From NCBI RefSeq assembly GCF_044803115.1, contig NZ_CP085224.1:1054001-1118000 (forward strand): DNA of 64,000 nt, given 5' to 3'. How positions within the stretch are numbered: the stretch's first letter is position 1; every line of letters starts with the position of its first letter. Below, in pieces: positions 1 to 8,708 of this stretch. This DNA comes from Caenispirillum salinarum_A (GTDB lineage Bacteria > Pseudomonadota > Alphaproteobacteria > Rhodospirillales > Rhodospirillaceae). The notes beneath the pieces were generated by a model, which ran no database searches, had not been told where the DNA came from, and saw nothing but the letters and a program-made list of their open reading frames with translations. A program made the translations under genes and the position numbers.

Positions 1-1151
1 CCGGCTGGGGCTCGGCCAATTCGTGGGCGCTGGCGGCGCTGCCGCTGTTCATCTGGATGGGCGAAATCCTGTTCCGCTCCCGCCTGTCGGAGGACATGTT
101 TGCCGGTCTCGCGCCCTGGATGGGGCGGCTGCCGGGGCGCCTGCTTCACGTCAACGTCATCGGCTGCGGCATCTTCGCCGCCGTGTCGGGGTCGTCGGCC
201 GCGACGGCGGCGACCATCGGCAAGATGTCGATCCCCGAACTTCAGAAGCGCGGCTACGACCCGATGATGACCATCGGCACGCTGGCCGGGTCGGGCACCC
301 TGGGGCTGCTCATTCCGCCGTCGATCATCCTGATTGTCTATGGCGTCGCCACCGAGGAGAGCATCGCGCGGCTGTTCGTCGCCGGTGTCCTGCCGGGCGT
401 GCTGCTGGTGGGCCTTTTCATGGGCTTCATCATGGTGTGGTCGCTGTTCAACCGGGGCAAGGCGCCGACCGACGACCCCCGCCTGCCGTTCATGGAGAAG
501 ATGCGCCGCACCGCGGGCCTGCTGCCCGTGGTGGCGCTCATTGCCGGCGTGATCGGCTCCATCTACGCCGGCATCGCGTCGCCGACCGACGCCGCCGCCG
601 TGGGCGTGGCGCTGGCGCTGGTGATCGCGTGGGCTGGCGGCTCGCTGTCGTGGCAGAGCTTCAAGGACGGCCTCATGGGGGCGACGCGCACCTCGTGCAT
701 GATCGCCTTTATCCTGGCGGGGGCGCATTTCCTGACCGTCGCCATGGGCTTCACCGGCATCCCGCGCGACCTGGCGGGTTGGATCGCCGGCCTGGGCCTG
801 TCCAAGTACGAGTTGCTGGCCGCCCTGACGGTGTTCTTCGTCGTGCTGGGCTGCTTCCTGGACGGCATTTCCGTGGTGGTGCTGACGACCGCCGTGGTCA
901 TGCCCATGGTGGAGCAGGCGGGCATCGACCGCATCTGGTTCGGCATCTATCTGGTGCTGGTGGTGGAAATGAGCCAGATCACCCCGCCCGTCGGCTTCAA
1001 CCTGTTCGTCCTGCAGGGGCTGACGGGCAAGAACATCCTCTATGTCGCCAAGGCGGCCCTGCCGTTCTTCCTCATGCTTGGCCTGGCGGTGGTGCTGATC
1101 ACGCTGATCCCGGAAATCGCCACCTACCTGCCGGGAGCGATGCTGGGGTGA
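1..1151 (+). CDS. dctM: TRAP transporter large permease (DctM), 5' end outside window
   Basis: Inner-membrane permease of a tripartite ATP-independent periplasmic transporter, which takes up organic acids using an ion gradient. The frame is open from the first bases, so the start lies upstream; about 382 residues are present and perhaps the first 40-60 are missing for a family of roughly 425. It is strongly hydrophobic. Family hallmarks are visible: AVSGSSAATAATIG, GTLGLLIPPSI, and near the end EMSQITPPVGFNLFVLQG. The substrate cannot be told from the permease. Partner genes dctP and dctQ would lie upstream, outside the window; the dctPQ pair at the right end of the window appears to be a separate system. 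A hydrophobic BASS-like transporter follows 118 bp downstream on the same strand. Confidence 0.93.
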   Translation, partial: GWGSANSWALAALPLFIWMGEILFRSRLSEDMFAGLAPWMGRLPGRLLHVNVIGCGIFAAVSGSSAATAATIGKMSIPELQKRGYDPMMTIGTLAGSGTLGLLIPPSIILIVYGVATEESIARLFVAGVLPGVLLVGLFMGFIMVWSLFNRGKAPTDDPRLPFMEKMRRTAGLLPVVALIAGVIGSIYAGIASPTDAAAVGVALALVIAWAGGSLSWQSFKDGLMGATRTSCMIAFILAGAHFLTVAMGFTGIPRDLAGWIAGLGLSKYELLAALTVFFVVLGCFLDGISVVVLTTAVVMPMVEQAGIDRIWFGIYLVLVVEMSQITPPVGFNLFVLQGLTGKNILYVAKAALPFFLMLGLAVVLITLIPEIATYLPGAMLG

Positions 1152-1269
1152 GGGCGGGCTGGCTGAGCCGTGCCCAGGGGGCCGCCGCCCCCCGATTCCC
1201 CTGCTCGGGACGCGCAGCGCCCACCGTGCGAGGACGGCGCGCGGCGGAAGCGCTCGCCGCCGACCGCCC

Positions 1270-2190
1270 ATGACCGCGTTCCTCGTCCGCCACTCCCGCT
1301 GGTTCCTGTTCCTGAGCGTTTTTGCCGGGCTGATCCTGCCGGACCTGGCGCACGCGCTGCGGCCGTTGCTGCCGCCGGCGGTGGCGGTGCTGCTGATTCT
1401 GGCGATGCTGCGCATGGACTGGGCGGCGGTGCTGGGCACCTTCCGCCGGCCCGCCCGCGTCGCACTGGTGCTGGCGTGGGTGCTGGTCGGCGCGCCGGTG
1501 GTCATGGCGGCGGTGGTGAGCGTGCTGGACCTGTCGGCGGGCCTGAGCGCCGCGCTCATTCTCATGGCGGCCTCGGCGCCCATCATGTCGTCGCCGGCGC
1601 TGGCGATGCTGCTGGGGCTGGAGGGGTCGCTGGCGCTGGTGGTGGTGGTGGCGGCGACGCTGCTCACGCCTCTGTCCGCGCCCTATGCCGCCGAGCTTCT
1701 GGCGCACCTGCCGCTGGACATCGCGCCGTGGGAGCTGATGCTGCGGCTGGCGGGGCTGGTGGCGGTCAGCGTCGGCGGGGCGGTCCTTCTGCGCCGCCTG
1801 CTGGGGCGGGCGCGGCTGGAGCGGCACGGGCAGGCCATCGACGCCGGATCTGTGCTGTTCCTGGTGCTGTTCGCCATCGCCATCATGGACGGCGTCACGG
1901 CGGAGCTTGTGGCGAATCCGGGCCGGACGGTGCTTATCATCCTGGGCGCCTTTGCCGCCAACCTGGGGCTCCAGGCGGCGGGCGCGGCGCTGTTCTGGTG
2001 GATGGGACGGCGCGCGGCGCTGACCGTTGGGCTGGTCAGCGGCAACTGCAACATGGCGCTTCTGCTGGCGGTTCTGCCCGCCGGGGTACACCCGGACGTG
2101 CCCCTGTACTTCGCGCTGGGCCAGTTTCCCATCTACATCCTGCCGGCGGTGCTGACGCCCCTTTACCAGCGCCTTCGGGCGGCGGCTTGA
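1270..2190 (+). CDS. Sodium/bile-acid symporter (BASS/SBF)-like membrane transporter
   Basis: A 306-residue protein that is almost entirely hydrophobic, with about 8-10 membrane segments. It resembles the BASS/arsenical-pump superfamily, which moves organic anions with sodium. A GNCNMALLLAV stretch near residue 258 and the ASAPIMSSPALAMLLG stretch near 97-112 fit the crossover-helix regions of that fold. Length matches the usual 290-330. No strong ribosome-binding site precedes this ATG, so the start is provisional. It follows the TRAP permease by 118 bp and could be read through from it. Substrate unknown. A permease of another family with similar composition is the main alternative. Confidence 0.7.
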   Translation: MTAFLVRHSRWFLFLSVFAGLILPDLAHALRPLLPPAVAVLLILAMLRMDWAAVLGTFRRPARVALVLAWVLVGAPVVMAAVVSVLDLSAGLSAALILMAASAPIMSSPALAMLLGLEGSLALVVVVAATLLTPLSAPYAAELLAHLPLDIAPWELMLRLAGLVAVSVGGAVLLRRLLGRARLERHGQAIDAGSVLFLVLFAIAIMDGVTAELVANPGRTVLIILGAFAANLGLQAAGAALFWWMGRRAALTVGLVSGNCNMALLLAVLPAGVHPDVPLYFALGQFPIYILPAVLTPLYQRLRAAA

Positions 2191-2264
2191 CCTTCCAGCG
2201 GGGGAAGGCTTCACCCATATGGTCCGTCAGACGCCACGCGCCCCAGATGCCCCGGAGACCCGCC

Positions 2265-2735
2265 ATGCCCGCACGTTCCCCCGCCCGGCTTGCAAAGGCC
2301 GTCCTGATCGGAGCCGTCCTCGCGGGCGGTGCTGCCTATGGCGGGTGGTTGCTCAGCGGCGGCGGCGGCGGTCCCAAAGCGGACCCGACCGACGCCGCAC
2401 TGGTGGCCGAGGGGCGGAAGGTCTATGCCGAGCATTGCGCCGCCTGCCACGGCCTGGCGCTGGAGGGGGAGCCGGACTGGCGCAGCCGCAATCCAGACGG
2501 CACGCTGCCGGCCCCGCCCCACGACGAGACCGGCCACACCTGGCACCATCCCGACGAGCAACTGTTCGACATCACAAAGTACGGCGTGGAGCCCTTCGCG
2601 CCCGAGGGCTATGTCAGCAACATGCCGGCGTACGAGGATGTTTTGACGGATCGGGAAATCTGGGCGGCGCTGGCCTACATCAAGTCGCGTTGGCCCAAGG
2701 ACGTAATCCAAAAGCAGCAGGCGCGAAATCCCTGA
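2265..2735 (+). CDS. Membrane-anchored class I cytochrome c
   Basis: Small periplasmic electron carrier of 156 residues. Residues about 10-30 form a single hydrophobic signal-anchor, followed by a glycine-rich linker. The single haem site is C58-A-A-C-H62, and M120 (SNMPAY) is the likely distal ligand. The C-terminal helix DREIWAALAYIKSRWP is the usual last helix of class I cytochromes. This start is preferred over the in-frame ATG at 2247 because GGAG lies 7 nt before it. The gene stands alone, 74 bp after the BASS-like gene. Its partner is unknown; a cytochrome c oxidase is the obvious acceptor, yet the only such locus in the window (about 24 kb) looks degraded. Confidence 0.88.
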   Translation: MPARSPARLAKAVLIGAVLAGGAAYGGWLLSGGGGGPKADPTDAALVAEGRKVYAEHCAACHGLALEGEPDWRSRNPDGTLPAPPHDETGHTWHHPDEQLFDITKYGVEPFAPEGYVSNMPAYEDVLTDREIWAALAYIKSRWPKDVIQKQQARNP

Positions 2736-3028
2736 GGTTCCGGGCGTATGCGACTGTTTTTTCGCACGTTCGTTCTTCCTGAATTTTTCTTCAACAGTGT
2801 TGGAACGATCCCGTCGCTTCCGTGTTTATATACCCGTACCGTGGATAGGGTCGCCCCCACGGTGCGCGCGCGGGCGTCACGCCGCCGGTCGGTCCAGGGA
2901 GGTGCCGGTGGTCCGCGCGTCACGAACAAACAACCAGGGCGTCATAAAAGGGTCCCGGTTCGTCGCTATTTTGGCGACAACCGGTATAGGGAAGGCCCCA
3001 AAACCAAGTCTCGGGAGGACGCAACGCC
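2736..3028. promoter_or_regulatory. A+T-richer leader with imperfect hairpin before small gene
   Basis: A 293-bp gap without a convincing gene. It holds T-rich runs (2756-2800), and a long imperfect inverted repeat at 2955-2984: CCGGTT plus GTCGC pair with GCGAC plus AACCGG, with one bulged base and a TATTTTG loop. The hairpin ends about 45 nt before the GTG of the next gene. It could be an operator or an RNA leader element. No consensus promoter could be fixed by eye. Confidence 0.4.
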
Positions 3029-3226
3029 GTGAGTGGGCTTTACAGGAAGGCGGGTGTGGAACCGCCGCTGCACGAATTGATGACCGACGAGGTTACCCTT
3101 GCGGTCATGCGTCGCGATCGCCTGTCGCCCGACGTGGTGTGGGCGCATGTGGAAAGGGCGCGGGCCGGCCTGCGTGACCGCGAGCTTCTGATCCAGGAGC
3201 TGCCGCCCCTGCGCAAATGCGCCTGA
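3029..3226 (+). CDS. Small conserved-looking soluble protein, 65 aa
   Basis: A charged 65-residue protein with no signal peptide or membrane segment, and one Cys near the end. I do not recognise the family. It is supported as a gene by a good ribosome-binding site (GGGAGG at 3013-3018), a GTG start, and a strong intrinsic terminator 24 bp after its stop. The residues around 35-55 (SPDVVWAHVERARAGLRDREL) could form a helix. It appears to be a stand-alone transcription unit with its own 5' hairpin. Function unknown. Confidence 0.6.
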   Translation: MSGLYRKAGVEPPLHELMTDEVTLAVMRRDRLSPDVVWAHVERARAGLRDRELLIQELPPLRKCA

Positions 3227-3250
3227 CGTTCGACCTCGGTCCAAGGAAGA

Positions 3251-3287
3251 CCGGGCCGGCGCGTGATCGCCGGCCCGGTTTTCTTTT
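3251..3287 (+). terminator. Rho-independent terminator
   Basis: A perfect 10-bp stem (3251-3260 with 3269-3278), an 8-nt loop, then TTTTCTTTT. It ends the 65-residue gene unit. Confidence 0.9.
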
Positions 3288-3411
3288 GCCGGTGTGCCAC
3301 TGGATTGAGGATCAGTCTTGCGGTTGAACGTCAACGCCAAGCGGATGTACCATGCTCCCGTGCCCTGGCCGAAGGGGGTAGGGCCTCACCCGTCCTTGTG
3401 AGTGTCGACCG

Positions 3412-3621
3412 ATGACCGAAACCTGGATGTTCATTGCGGGCCTTGCGCTGCTGCTGGTGCTGCTGCCCGTCGCCATCATGGGCGCGCGCGAGAACCGCCG
3501 CCAGGCGCGCCAAAGCCGCCTGGACCAAGCATACTCCCGCGCGCAGCGCGTTCGCTATGCCGGCACCGGAGAGCAGGGCCGGCCCTACTCCGTCTACACC
3601 GACCGGGTGAACCAGCTCTGA
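3412..3621 (+). CDS. Small single-pass membrane protein, 69 aa
   Basis: The 69-residue product has one hydrophobic helix at about residues 5-24 (MFIAGLALLLVLLPVAIMG), followed by a basic, Arg/Gln-rich tail. This predicts an inner-membrane anchor with a cytoplasmic tail. No family is recognised and the ribosome-binding site is weak. A near-palindrome sits upstream at 3317-3341 (GTTGA-ACG-TCAAC at its core) and may be an operator. After the stop there is a GC-rich hairpin without a T-run. It is convergent with the oxidase genes. Function unknown. Confidence 0.5.
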   Translation: MTETWMFIAGLALLLVLLPVAIMGARENRRQARQSRLDQAYSRAQRVRYAGTGEQGRPYSVYTDRVNQL

Positions 3622-3724
3622 CCCGCGCCTGCGGGCGCGGTGCGCGAGCCGCCCGGCCCGAGCGCTATGCGGCGCGGTGGCCGCAATTTTCGCTAAAACC
3701 GGCGTTACCCGAGTCGCGCGCTTT

Positions 3725-4786
3725 CTAGTAATGCGCGTCGCCGGAGACCTTGCCGCGGAACACCCAGTAGGACCACGCGGTATAGCCGATGGTCACCGGC
3801 ACCAGCACGCCCAAGCCCACCAGCACGAACTTCTGCGCCGAGGGCGCGGCGGCGGCCGTGTAGATGCTGATGTCGGGCGGAATGACATAAGGCCACAGCG
3901 TCAGCGCCAGTCCGGCATAGGAACACAGGAACAGGCCCATCGTCGCCAGGAAGGGTACGGACTCCCAACTCTTCAGGAACAGCGGCCCGGGGCGGACGGG
4001 CGTGCGCCGTGCGTGAATCCGCCGCTGCGCGTACCACAGGACACCCAGGCACAGAAGGCCCAGCAGGGGCCACGGCGCCACGAACAGGCTGCCGGGCCAG
4101 GAGAACCAGCGCGCCGTGATCCACGGGTGCAGGAAGGGCGTCCAGACGCTGACCGCCACGGCGACCGCCAGCACGCCGACCGTCAGCGGGCGCAGCAGGC
4201 TCCAGGCCCAGTCATGGGTGACGCCTTCGGTCTTCATCAGCGTCCAGCCGGCGCCCAGCAGCGCATAGCCGAGCACCAGCCCGACGCCGCAGAGCAGCGG
4301 GAAGGGCGCGGCCCAGGCCATGCCGTCGCCGGCGTACTGGCCGTTCTCCACCGGCACGCCGCCGATGAAGGTGCCCAGCACCACGCCCTGGGCAAAGGTC
4401 GCCGCCAGCGACCCGCCGAAGAAGCCGGCCGACCACCAGCCCTTCGACGGCCCGCCCTGGGCGCGGAACTCGAAGCACACGCCCCGGAAGATCAGGCCGA
4501 TCAGCATGACCATCAGCGGCACGTAGAAGGCCGCCAGAAGCACGGCATAGGCGATGGGGAAGGCCGCCAGCAGGGCCGTGCCGCCCAGCACCAGCCAGGT
4601 TTCGTTGCCGTCCCAGACGGGCGCGACGCTGTCCATCATCAGATCGCGGGAGTGCTCCGCCGGGGCGAACGGATAGAGGATGCCGATGCCCAGGTCGAAG
4701 CCGTCCAGAAGCACGTACATGAACACGCCGATGGCCAGGATGCCGGCGGCGATGAGGGTGAGGTCCAGGCTGAGCGCGTCGGTCAT
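3725..4786 (-). CDS. cioB: Cytochrome bd-type quinol oxidase subunit II (CioB-like)
   Basis: Second subunit of a bd-family terminal oxidase, which oxidises quinol and reduces O2 to water in the inner membrane. 353 residues, with about nine membrane helices. The N-terminus carries the subunit II signature: VLLDGFDLGIGILYPF near residues 25-40, VWDGNETWLVLGG near 57-69, and GVCFEFR near 102. It begins inside the stop of subunit I (ATGA overlap at 4783-4786), so the two are translationally coupled. The paired subunit I is of the cyanide-insensitive (CIO) type, so this is named CioB rather than CydB. No CydX-like small gene was seen. Confidence 0.95.
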   Translation of the reverse strand: MTDALSLDLTLIAAGILAIGVFMYVLLDGFDLGIGILYPFAPAEHSRDLMMDSVAPVWDGNETWLVLGGTALLAAFPIAYAVLLAAFYVPLMVMLIGLIFRGVCFEFRAQGGPSKGWWSAGFFGGSLAATFAQGVVLGTFIGGVPVENGQYAGDGMAWAAPFPLLCGVGLVLGYALLGAGWTLMKTEGVTHDWAWSLLRPLTVGVLAVAVAVSVWTPFLHPWITARWFSWPGSLFVAPWPLLGLLCLGVLWYAQRRIHARRTPVRPGPLFLKSWESVPFLATMGLFLCSYAGLALTLWPYVIPPDISIYTAAAAPSAQKFVLVGLGVLVPVTIGYTAWSYWVFRGKVSGDAHY

Positions 4787-6225
4787 TGCGCGGTGCTCCC
4801 CGTGGTGCCGGTGGCGTTGCGCGGGCGGGCCGAGGTGACGCCCTGGCCGGCGGCCTGGGGCACGCCCGGGCCGCTGACGAGCTGTCTCGGCGGCGGGCTG
4901 ATCTCGGTCGGCGGGCCCTTGATGACCAGCTTGCGGATGAACCAGATGCCGACCGGGAAGATGATGGCGTAGGCCAGGATGAACAGGGTGAAGCTGTAGG
5001 CCACGTCGCCGCCCGTCAGGCTGGGCGTCACGCCGTCGGCGGTGCGCATCAGGCCCTGGACCACCCAGGGCTGGCGGCCGTGTTCGGTGGTCACCCAGCC
5101 GGCCAGGATGGCGATGAATCCGATGGGCAGGCACCACGTCGCCGCCGTCAGGTAGGCCCGCGAGCGCCAGACCCGTCCGCCGGCCCGCATGACGTTGCCG
5201 ATCACCGCCATGGCGACCATCACCAGCCCCAGCCCCACCATCAGGCGGAAGCTGTAGAAGACGTAGGGCACCGTCGGCCAGTCCTCGCGCGGAAACTGGT
5301 CCAGCCCCGCCACCGTGCCGTCCCAGGTGTGGGTGAGGATCAGGCTGCCGGCGTAGGGGATGCTGACCGCCCAGTCCATTTCCGCGTTCTCCATGTCGGG
5401 CCAGCCGAACAGGATCAGCGGCATGGGCTCGTCCGTGTTCGTATGGAAGTGGCCTTCCATGGCCGCCAGCTTGGCGGGCTGGTGCTCCTGGGTGTTCAGC
5501 CCGTGCAGGTCGCCGATGAACACCTGGAGCGGTGCCAGGACCAGCAGCAGCCACAGGGTCATGGACATCATGGTGCGGCTTTCCGCCACGGCCTCGCCCC
5601 GCCGCAGCTTCCAGGCGGAAACGGCGAGCACGCAGAACCCCGTCGTCAGCAGGGCGGCGGTGACCATGTGCGCCAGGCGGTAGGGAAAGCTGGGGTTGAA
5701 CACCGCGTCCCACCAGCTGGTCACCACGAAGCGGCCGTCGTCCAGCAGCTCGTACCCGTCGGGAGTGTGCATCCACGAATTGGCCGAGAGAATCCAGAAG
5801 CTGGACGCCAGCGTGCCGAGTGCGACCATGACGGCGGCGAGGGTGAAGACCGTCGGCGGCACCCTGTTGCGGCCCAGCAGCAGCACGCCCAGGAACGTCG
5901 CCTCCAGAAAGAAGGCCGTCAGCACCTCGTAGGTCAGAAGCGGGCCCAGCACGTTCCCGGTGGCGGCCGAGAAGGCGCTCCAGTTCATGCCGAACTGGTA
6001 GGACATGACGATGCCCGACACCACGCCCATGCCGAAGGAGACGCCGAAAATCTTGATCCAGAACCGCGACAGCCGGCCCCAGACGTCGTTCTTCGTCACC
6101 TGGTGGAGGATTTCCAGCAGCGCGATGTAGACGGCCAGCCCGATGGTGAAGGCCGGAAACAGGATGTGGAAGGACACCACGAACCCGAACTGGATGCGCG
6201 ACAGCAAAAGCGGGTCTAGGTCCAT
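4783..6225 (-). CDS. cioA: Cytochrome bd-type quinol oxidase subunit I (cyanide-insensitive type, CioA-like)
   Basis: Haem-bearing, quinol-oxidising subunit of a bd-type oxidase, 480 residues with about nine helices. H20 in SFHILFPAFTIGL is the conserved haem ligand; E100 and E108 lie in the proton/haem d helix; GWVTTEHGRQPW (near 385) is the family signature. The protein is short, with a compact quinol loop containing GDLHGLNTQEHQPAKLAAMEG, which is typical of the CIO branch. CIO-type oxidases work under high O2 and resist cyanide, which is known for the family and not shown here. The start codon lies 96 bp after the TrkA-like stop; cioAB form a two-gene operon. Confidence 0.95.
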   Translation of the reverse strand: MDLDPLLLSRIQFGFVVSFHILFPAFTIGLAVYIALLEILHQVTKNDVWGRLSRFWIKIFGVSFGMGVVSGIVMSYQFGMNWSAFSAATGNVLGPLLTYEVLTAFFLEATFLGVLLLGRNRVPPTVFTLAAVMVALGTLASSFWILSANSWMHTPDGYELLDDGRFVVTSWWDAVFNPSFPYRLAHMVTAALLTTGFCVLAVSAWKLRRGEAVAESRTMMSMTLWLLLVLAPLQVFIGDLHGLNTQEHQPAKLAAMEGHFHTNTDEPMPLILFGWPDMENAEMDWAVSIPYAGSLILTHTWDGTVAGLDQFPREDWPTVPYVFYSFRLMVGLGLVMVAMAVIGNVMRAGGRVWRSRAYLTAATWCLPIGFIAILAGWVTTEHGRQPWVVQGLMRTADGVTPSLTGGDVAYSFTLFILAYAIIFPVGIWFIRKLVIKGPPTEISPPPRQLVSGPGVPQAAGQGVTSARPRNATGTTGSTAQ

Positions 6226-6321
6226 GGGCCATGCTCCGGATGCCGTGGATGAAGCCTCAGGCGGTGTACGCGGCGGAAGTGCGCGCCGTTCCTCATGACC
6301 GGGTTGCGCGGCAAGCGGAGG

Positions 6322-7062
6322 TCAATCCTCGCCCTCGCCCTTGCGCTTTCTCTTGCCCTTGCCTTTGCCCCCGCCCCCGCCCCCGCGGCCGTCCTGCCGC
6401 TCGCCCTCGCGGACGTGGTGGGCGGACCAGCGGTCGCGCAGTTCCGACAGGTGGTCGACGTGGGTGACCAGCAGGACGCGGTCGCCGGCCTGAACCTCCG
6501 AGGCCTCTTCGGCCAGTTCGAAGTCATCGCCGCGCTGGATGACGACGGGACGGGTCTTTTCCGGCAGGTCCAGGCCGGTGCAGGGGCCGGCCTCGTCCTC
6601 CGTCACCTCGAAGCTGTAGAACCGCACGCCGCCGCCGATGAAGGCCGACAGGTCGGCGTCCGCCCCCGCCACCACCAGGTCGACGACGTGCCGCGCCATG
6701 GTCTGGTCGGGGATGATGGTGTTTTCCAGACCCAGTTCCTCGCAAATGCCCAGGAAGTCGGTGTCCTGGATCTTCGGGATCACCCGCGGGAAGCCCAGCT
6801 GCCGGCCGACCAGCGCGGCCAGGATGTTGTCCTCGTCGTCGTCGGTGAGGCACAGCAGGGCGTCGGACTCCTCGGGGTTGGCCTCCCGCTGGATCATGGG
6901 CTTGGCGCCGTCGCCGTGCAGGAAGCCGACGTCCAGGTCTTCCGTCAGTTCCTCGATGCGGGCGCGGTCCTGTTCGATGATGACGATGTCGTGGCCCTTG
7001 TCCATCAGCATGCGCACGATGTTGAGGGTCAACGGCCCGGCGCCGATGCAGACCAGTCGCAT
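6322..7062 (-). CDS. TrkA-like NAD-binding regulator of K+ uptake
   Basis: Cytoplasmic gating protein for a Trk/Ktr K+ channel. 246 residues: an RCK_N Rossmann domain at about 1-115 (MRLVCIGAGPLTLNIV, then IIEQDRARIEEL, and HGDGAKP), and a TrkA-C domain at about 140-215. The nucleotide loop reads GAGPLTLN, lacking the last Gly of the usual GxGxxG. It has one RCK unit, unlike the double-unit E. coli TrkA. The last ~20 residues are an odd Gly/Lys/Arg-rich basic tail. This ATG is chosen over one 39 nt upstream because GGGAGG precedes it and it starts 4 nt after the trkH stop. It is co-transcribed with trkH. Confidence 0.88.
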   Translation of the reverse strand: MRLVCIGAGPLTLNIVRMLMDKGHDIVIIEQDRARIEELTEDLDVGFLHGDGAKPMIQREANPEESDALLCLTDDDEDNILAALVGRQLGFPRVIPKIQDTDFLGICEELGLENTIIPDQTMARHVVDLVVAGADADLSAFIGGGVRFYSFEVTEDEAGPCTGLDLPEKTRPVVIQRGDDFELAEEASEVQAGDRVLLVTHVDHLSELRDRWSAHHVREGERQDGRGGGGGGKGKGKRKRKGEGED

Positions 7063-7066
7063 GGCG

Positions 7067-8536
7067 TTATCCTCCCTTCCAGGTTCGGGGCGCGAGCGCA
7101 ATGAGAAGCGCCAGGAACTCCACGCGCCCCAGCAGCATGCAGACGATGAGCGTCGCCTTGACGGCCGTCGGCGCCTCCAGCCCCGTCACGCCCGCCGACA
7201 GCCCGACGGTGGAGGTGGCCGAGACCACGTCGAACAGCGCCGCCATGGGGGGTGCGTCCGCCGCCAGGCAGACGCCCCAGCCCACCAGGATGGTCGCGCC
7301 GTAGAGCAGTCCGAGCAGCATCGCCGTTTGCGCCGCGCCCTCGTGCACGGGGCCGCCGTGGGTGCGCGGCTTGGACACCGCGTGGCGGGGCAGGGCGGTG
7401 GCCAGAAGCGCGCTGCGGACGATCGCCGCCAGCACCAGCACGCGCGCCACCTTCAGCCCGCCGCCGGTGGAGCCCAGGTCGGCGCCGACCATCATCTGCG
7501 CCATCATCACAAGCTGCGCCGCCGGGGCCATCTGTCCGGGGTCGAGGGTGGAATAGCCGGTGGTGGTCTGGGCGCTGGCCGACAGGAACAGCGCATGGCC
7601 GAACAGAGTCCAGTCCACCGCCCAGATACCGCCCTCGCGCCAGGCGGCCTCCAGCAGGGCGATCAGCGCCGCGCCGCCGACGATCAGCACCACCAGCGCC
7701 TGGGCCTCGCGGTCCTTCAGCAGGTGGTGCGGCCCGTCCTCGCGCAGCCGCCACCAGAACAGCAGCGACACCGCGCCCGCCAGCGCGAACACCATGATGG
7801 CGGCCCGCGCCGGCCAGTCCCACCCGGCCAGGCTGTCGCCGTGGCTGGAGAACCCGGCCGTCGACACCGCCGTCAGCCCGTGCAGCAGCGCCTCCCATAC
7901 CGAGCCGGTCAGCGGCCACAGCGTGGCGATGCAGGCGACGGTCAGCGCGCCGTAGACCCACAGCACGCGCTTGGCGCGCGCCCGGGTGCCGCCGATGAAG
8001 TCGCTTTCCGACGCCTCGATCCGTCCCAGGCGCCGCGACAGGACACCCGGCCGCACCGTCAGGCTCAGCGCCAGCACCAGGATCGCCAGGCCGCCGTACC
8101 ACTGCCCCCAGGCGCGGACGAACAGCAGCGCCGGGCTGCGGACGGAGGGCTCGGGGAACATGGTCAGGCCGGTCGACGTGATGGCGGACACGGCTTCGAA
8201 AATGGCGGCGTCCCAGGGCACGTCCTGCGGCTTCAACGGCCACGCCAGGGCGGCGCTGGCGGCGATGAAGCTCAGCCCGGATACCAGCAGGGCCTCGTTG
8301 CGTTGCACGTCGGAAACCGTCAGCGCGCTCCATCGCCGCCCCAGGGCCCAGAAGCCCAGAAGCAGCACGACCGGCACGGCGCAGCGCACGGCCGTCTCCC
8401 AGTCGCGCAGCAGCAGGGCGACGGGCACGGGCACGCCCGGCGCCAGCGCCAGCGACGGCGCCAGCGCGGCGAAGCACGCCGCCACCATGCGCGGCCGCAC
8501 GGGCCTTGCCAGAACCGCCGCGCCCTTGCCGGCCAT
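7067..8536 (-). CDS. trkH: TrkH-family potassium uptake channel
   Basis: Pore-forming K+ uptake protein of the inner membrane, 489 residues. All four pore loops can be seen: SAITSTGLT, TAVSTAGFSSHGD, SASAQTTTGYST and SATSTVGLSAGV, each with the central Gly of the selectivity filter. GADLGSTGGGLKVARV after the third loop is also typical. An upstream extension of the frame is unlikely, since it overlaps the divergent gene and is basic low-complexity; the chosen ATG has GGAAAGG before it. It forms an operon with the TrkA-like gene, 4 nt downstream. Confidence 0.93.
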   Translation of the reverse strand: MAGKGAAVLARPVRPRMVAACFAALAPSLALAPGVPVPVALLLRDWETAVRCAVPVVLLLGFWALGRRWSALTVSDVQRNEALLVSGLSFIAASAALAWPLKPQDVPWDAAIFEAVSAITSTGLTMFPEPSVRSPALLFVRAWGQWYGGLAILVLALSLTVRPGVLSRRLGRIEASESDFIGGTRARAKRVLWVYGALTVACIATLWPLTGSVWEALLHGLTAVSTAGFSSHGDSLAGWDWPARAAIMVFALAGAVSLLFWWRLREDGPHHLLKDREAQALVVLIVGGAALIALLEAAWREGGIWAVDWTLFGHALFLSASAQTTTGYSTLDPGQMAPAAQLVMMAQMMVGADLGSTGGGLKVARVLVLAAIVRSALLATALPRHAVSKPRTHGGPVHEGAAQTAMLLGLLYGATILVGWGVCLAADAPPMAALFDVVSATSTVGLSAGVTGLEAPTAVKATLIVCMLLGRVEFLALLIALAPRTWKGG

Positions 8537-8708
8537 GTGGGGTTCGCCTTTCCGTGGTGGAGCTTCCTGTTCCCGCAACGGAAGGGAGCCTTGCACGGTT
8601 GCCGCCCGCGCCGTAAGGAGAGGGGGCGCGCTGCCCCGAAGTTGCCGCATGGGCGCGTCACGCTGGCGGCCAGGACCCTGAACCGGGAATACTGTATCGG
8701 AGGACGCC

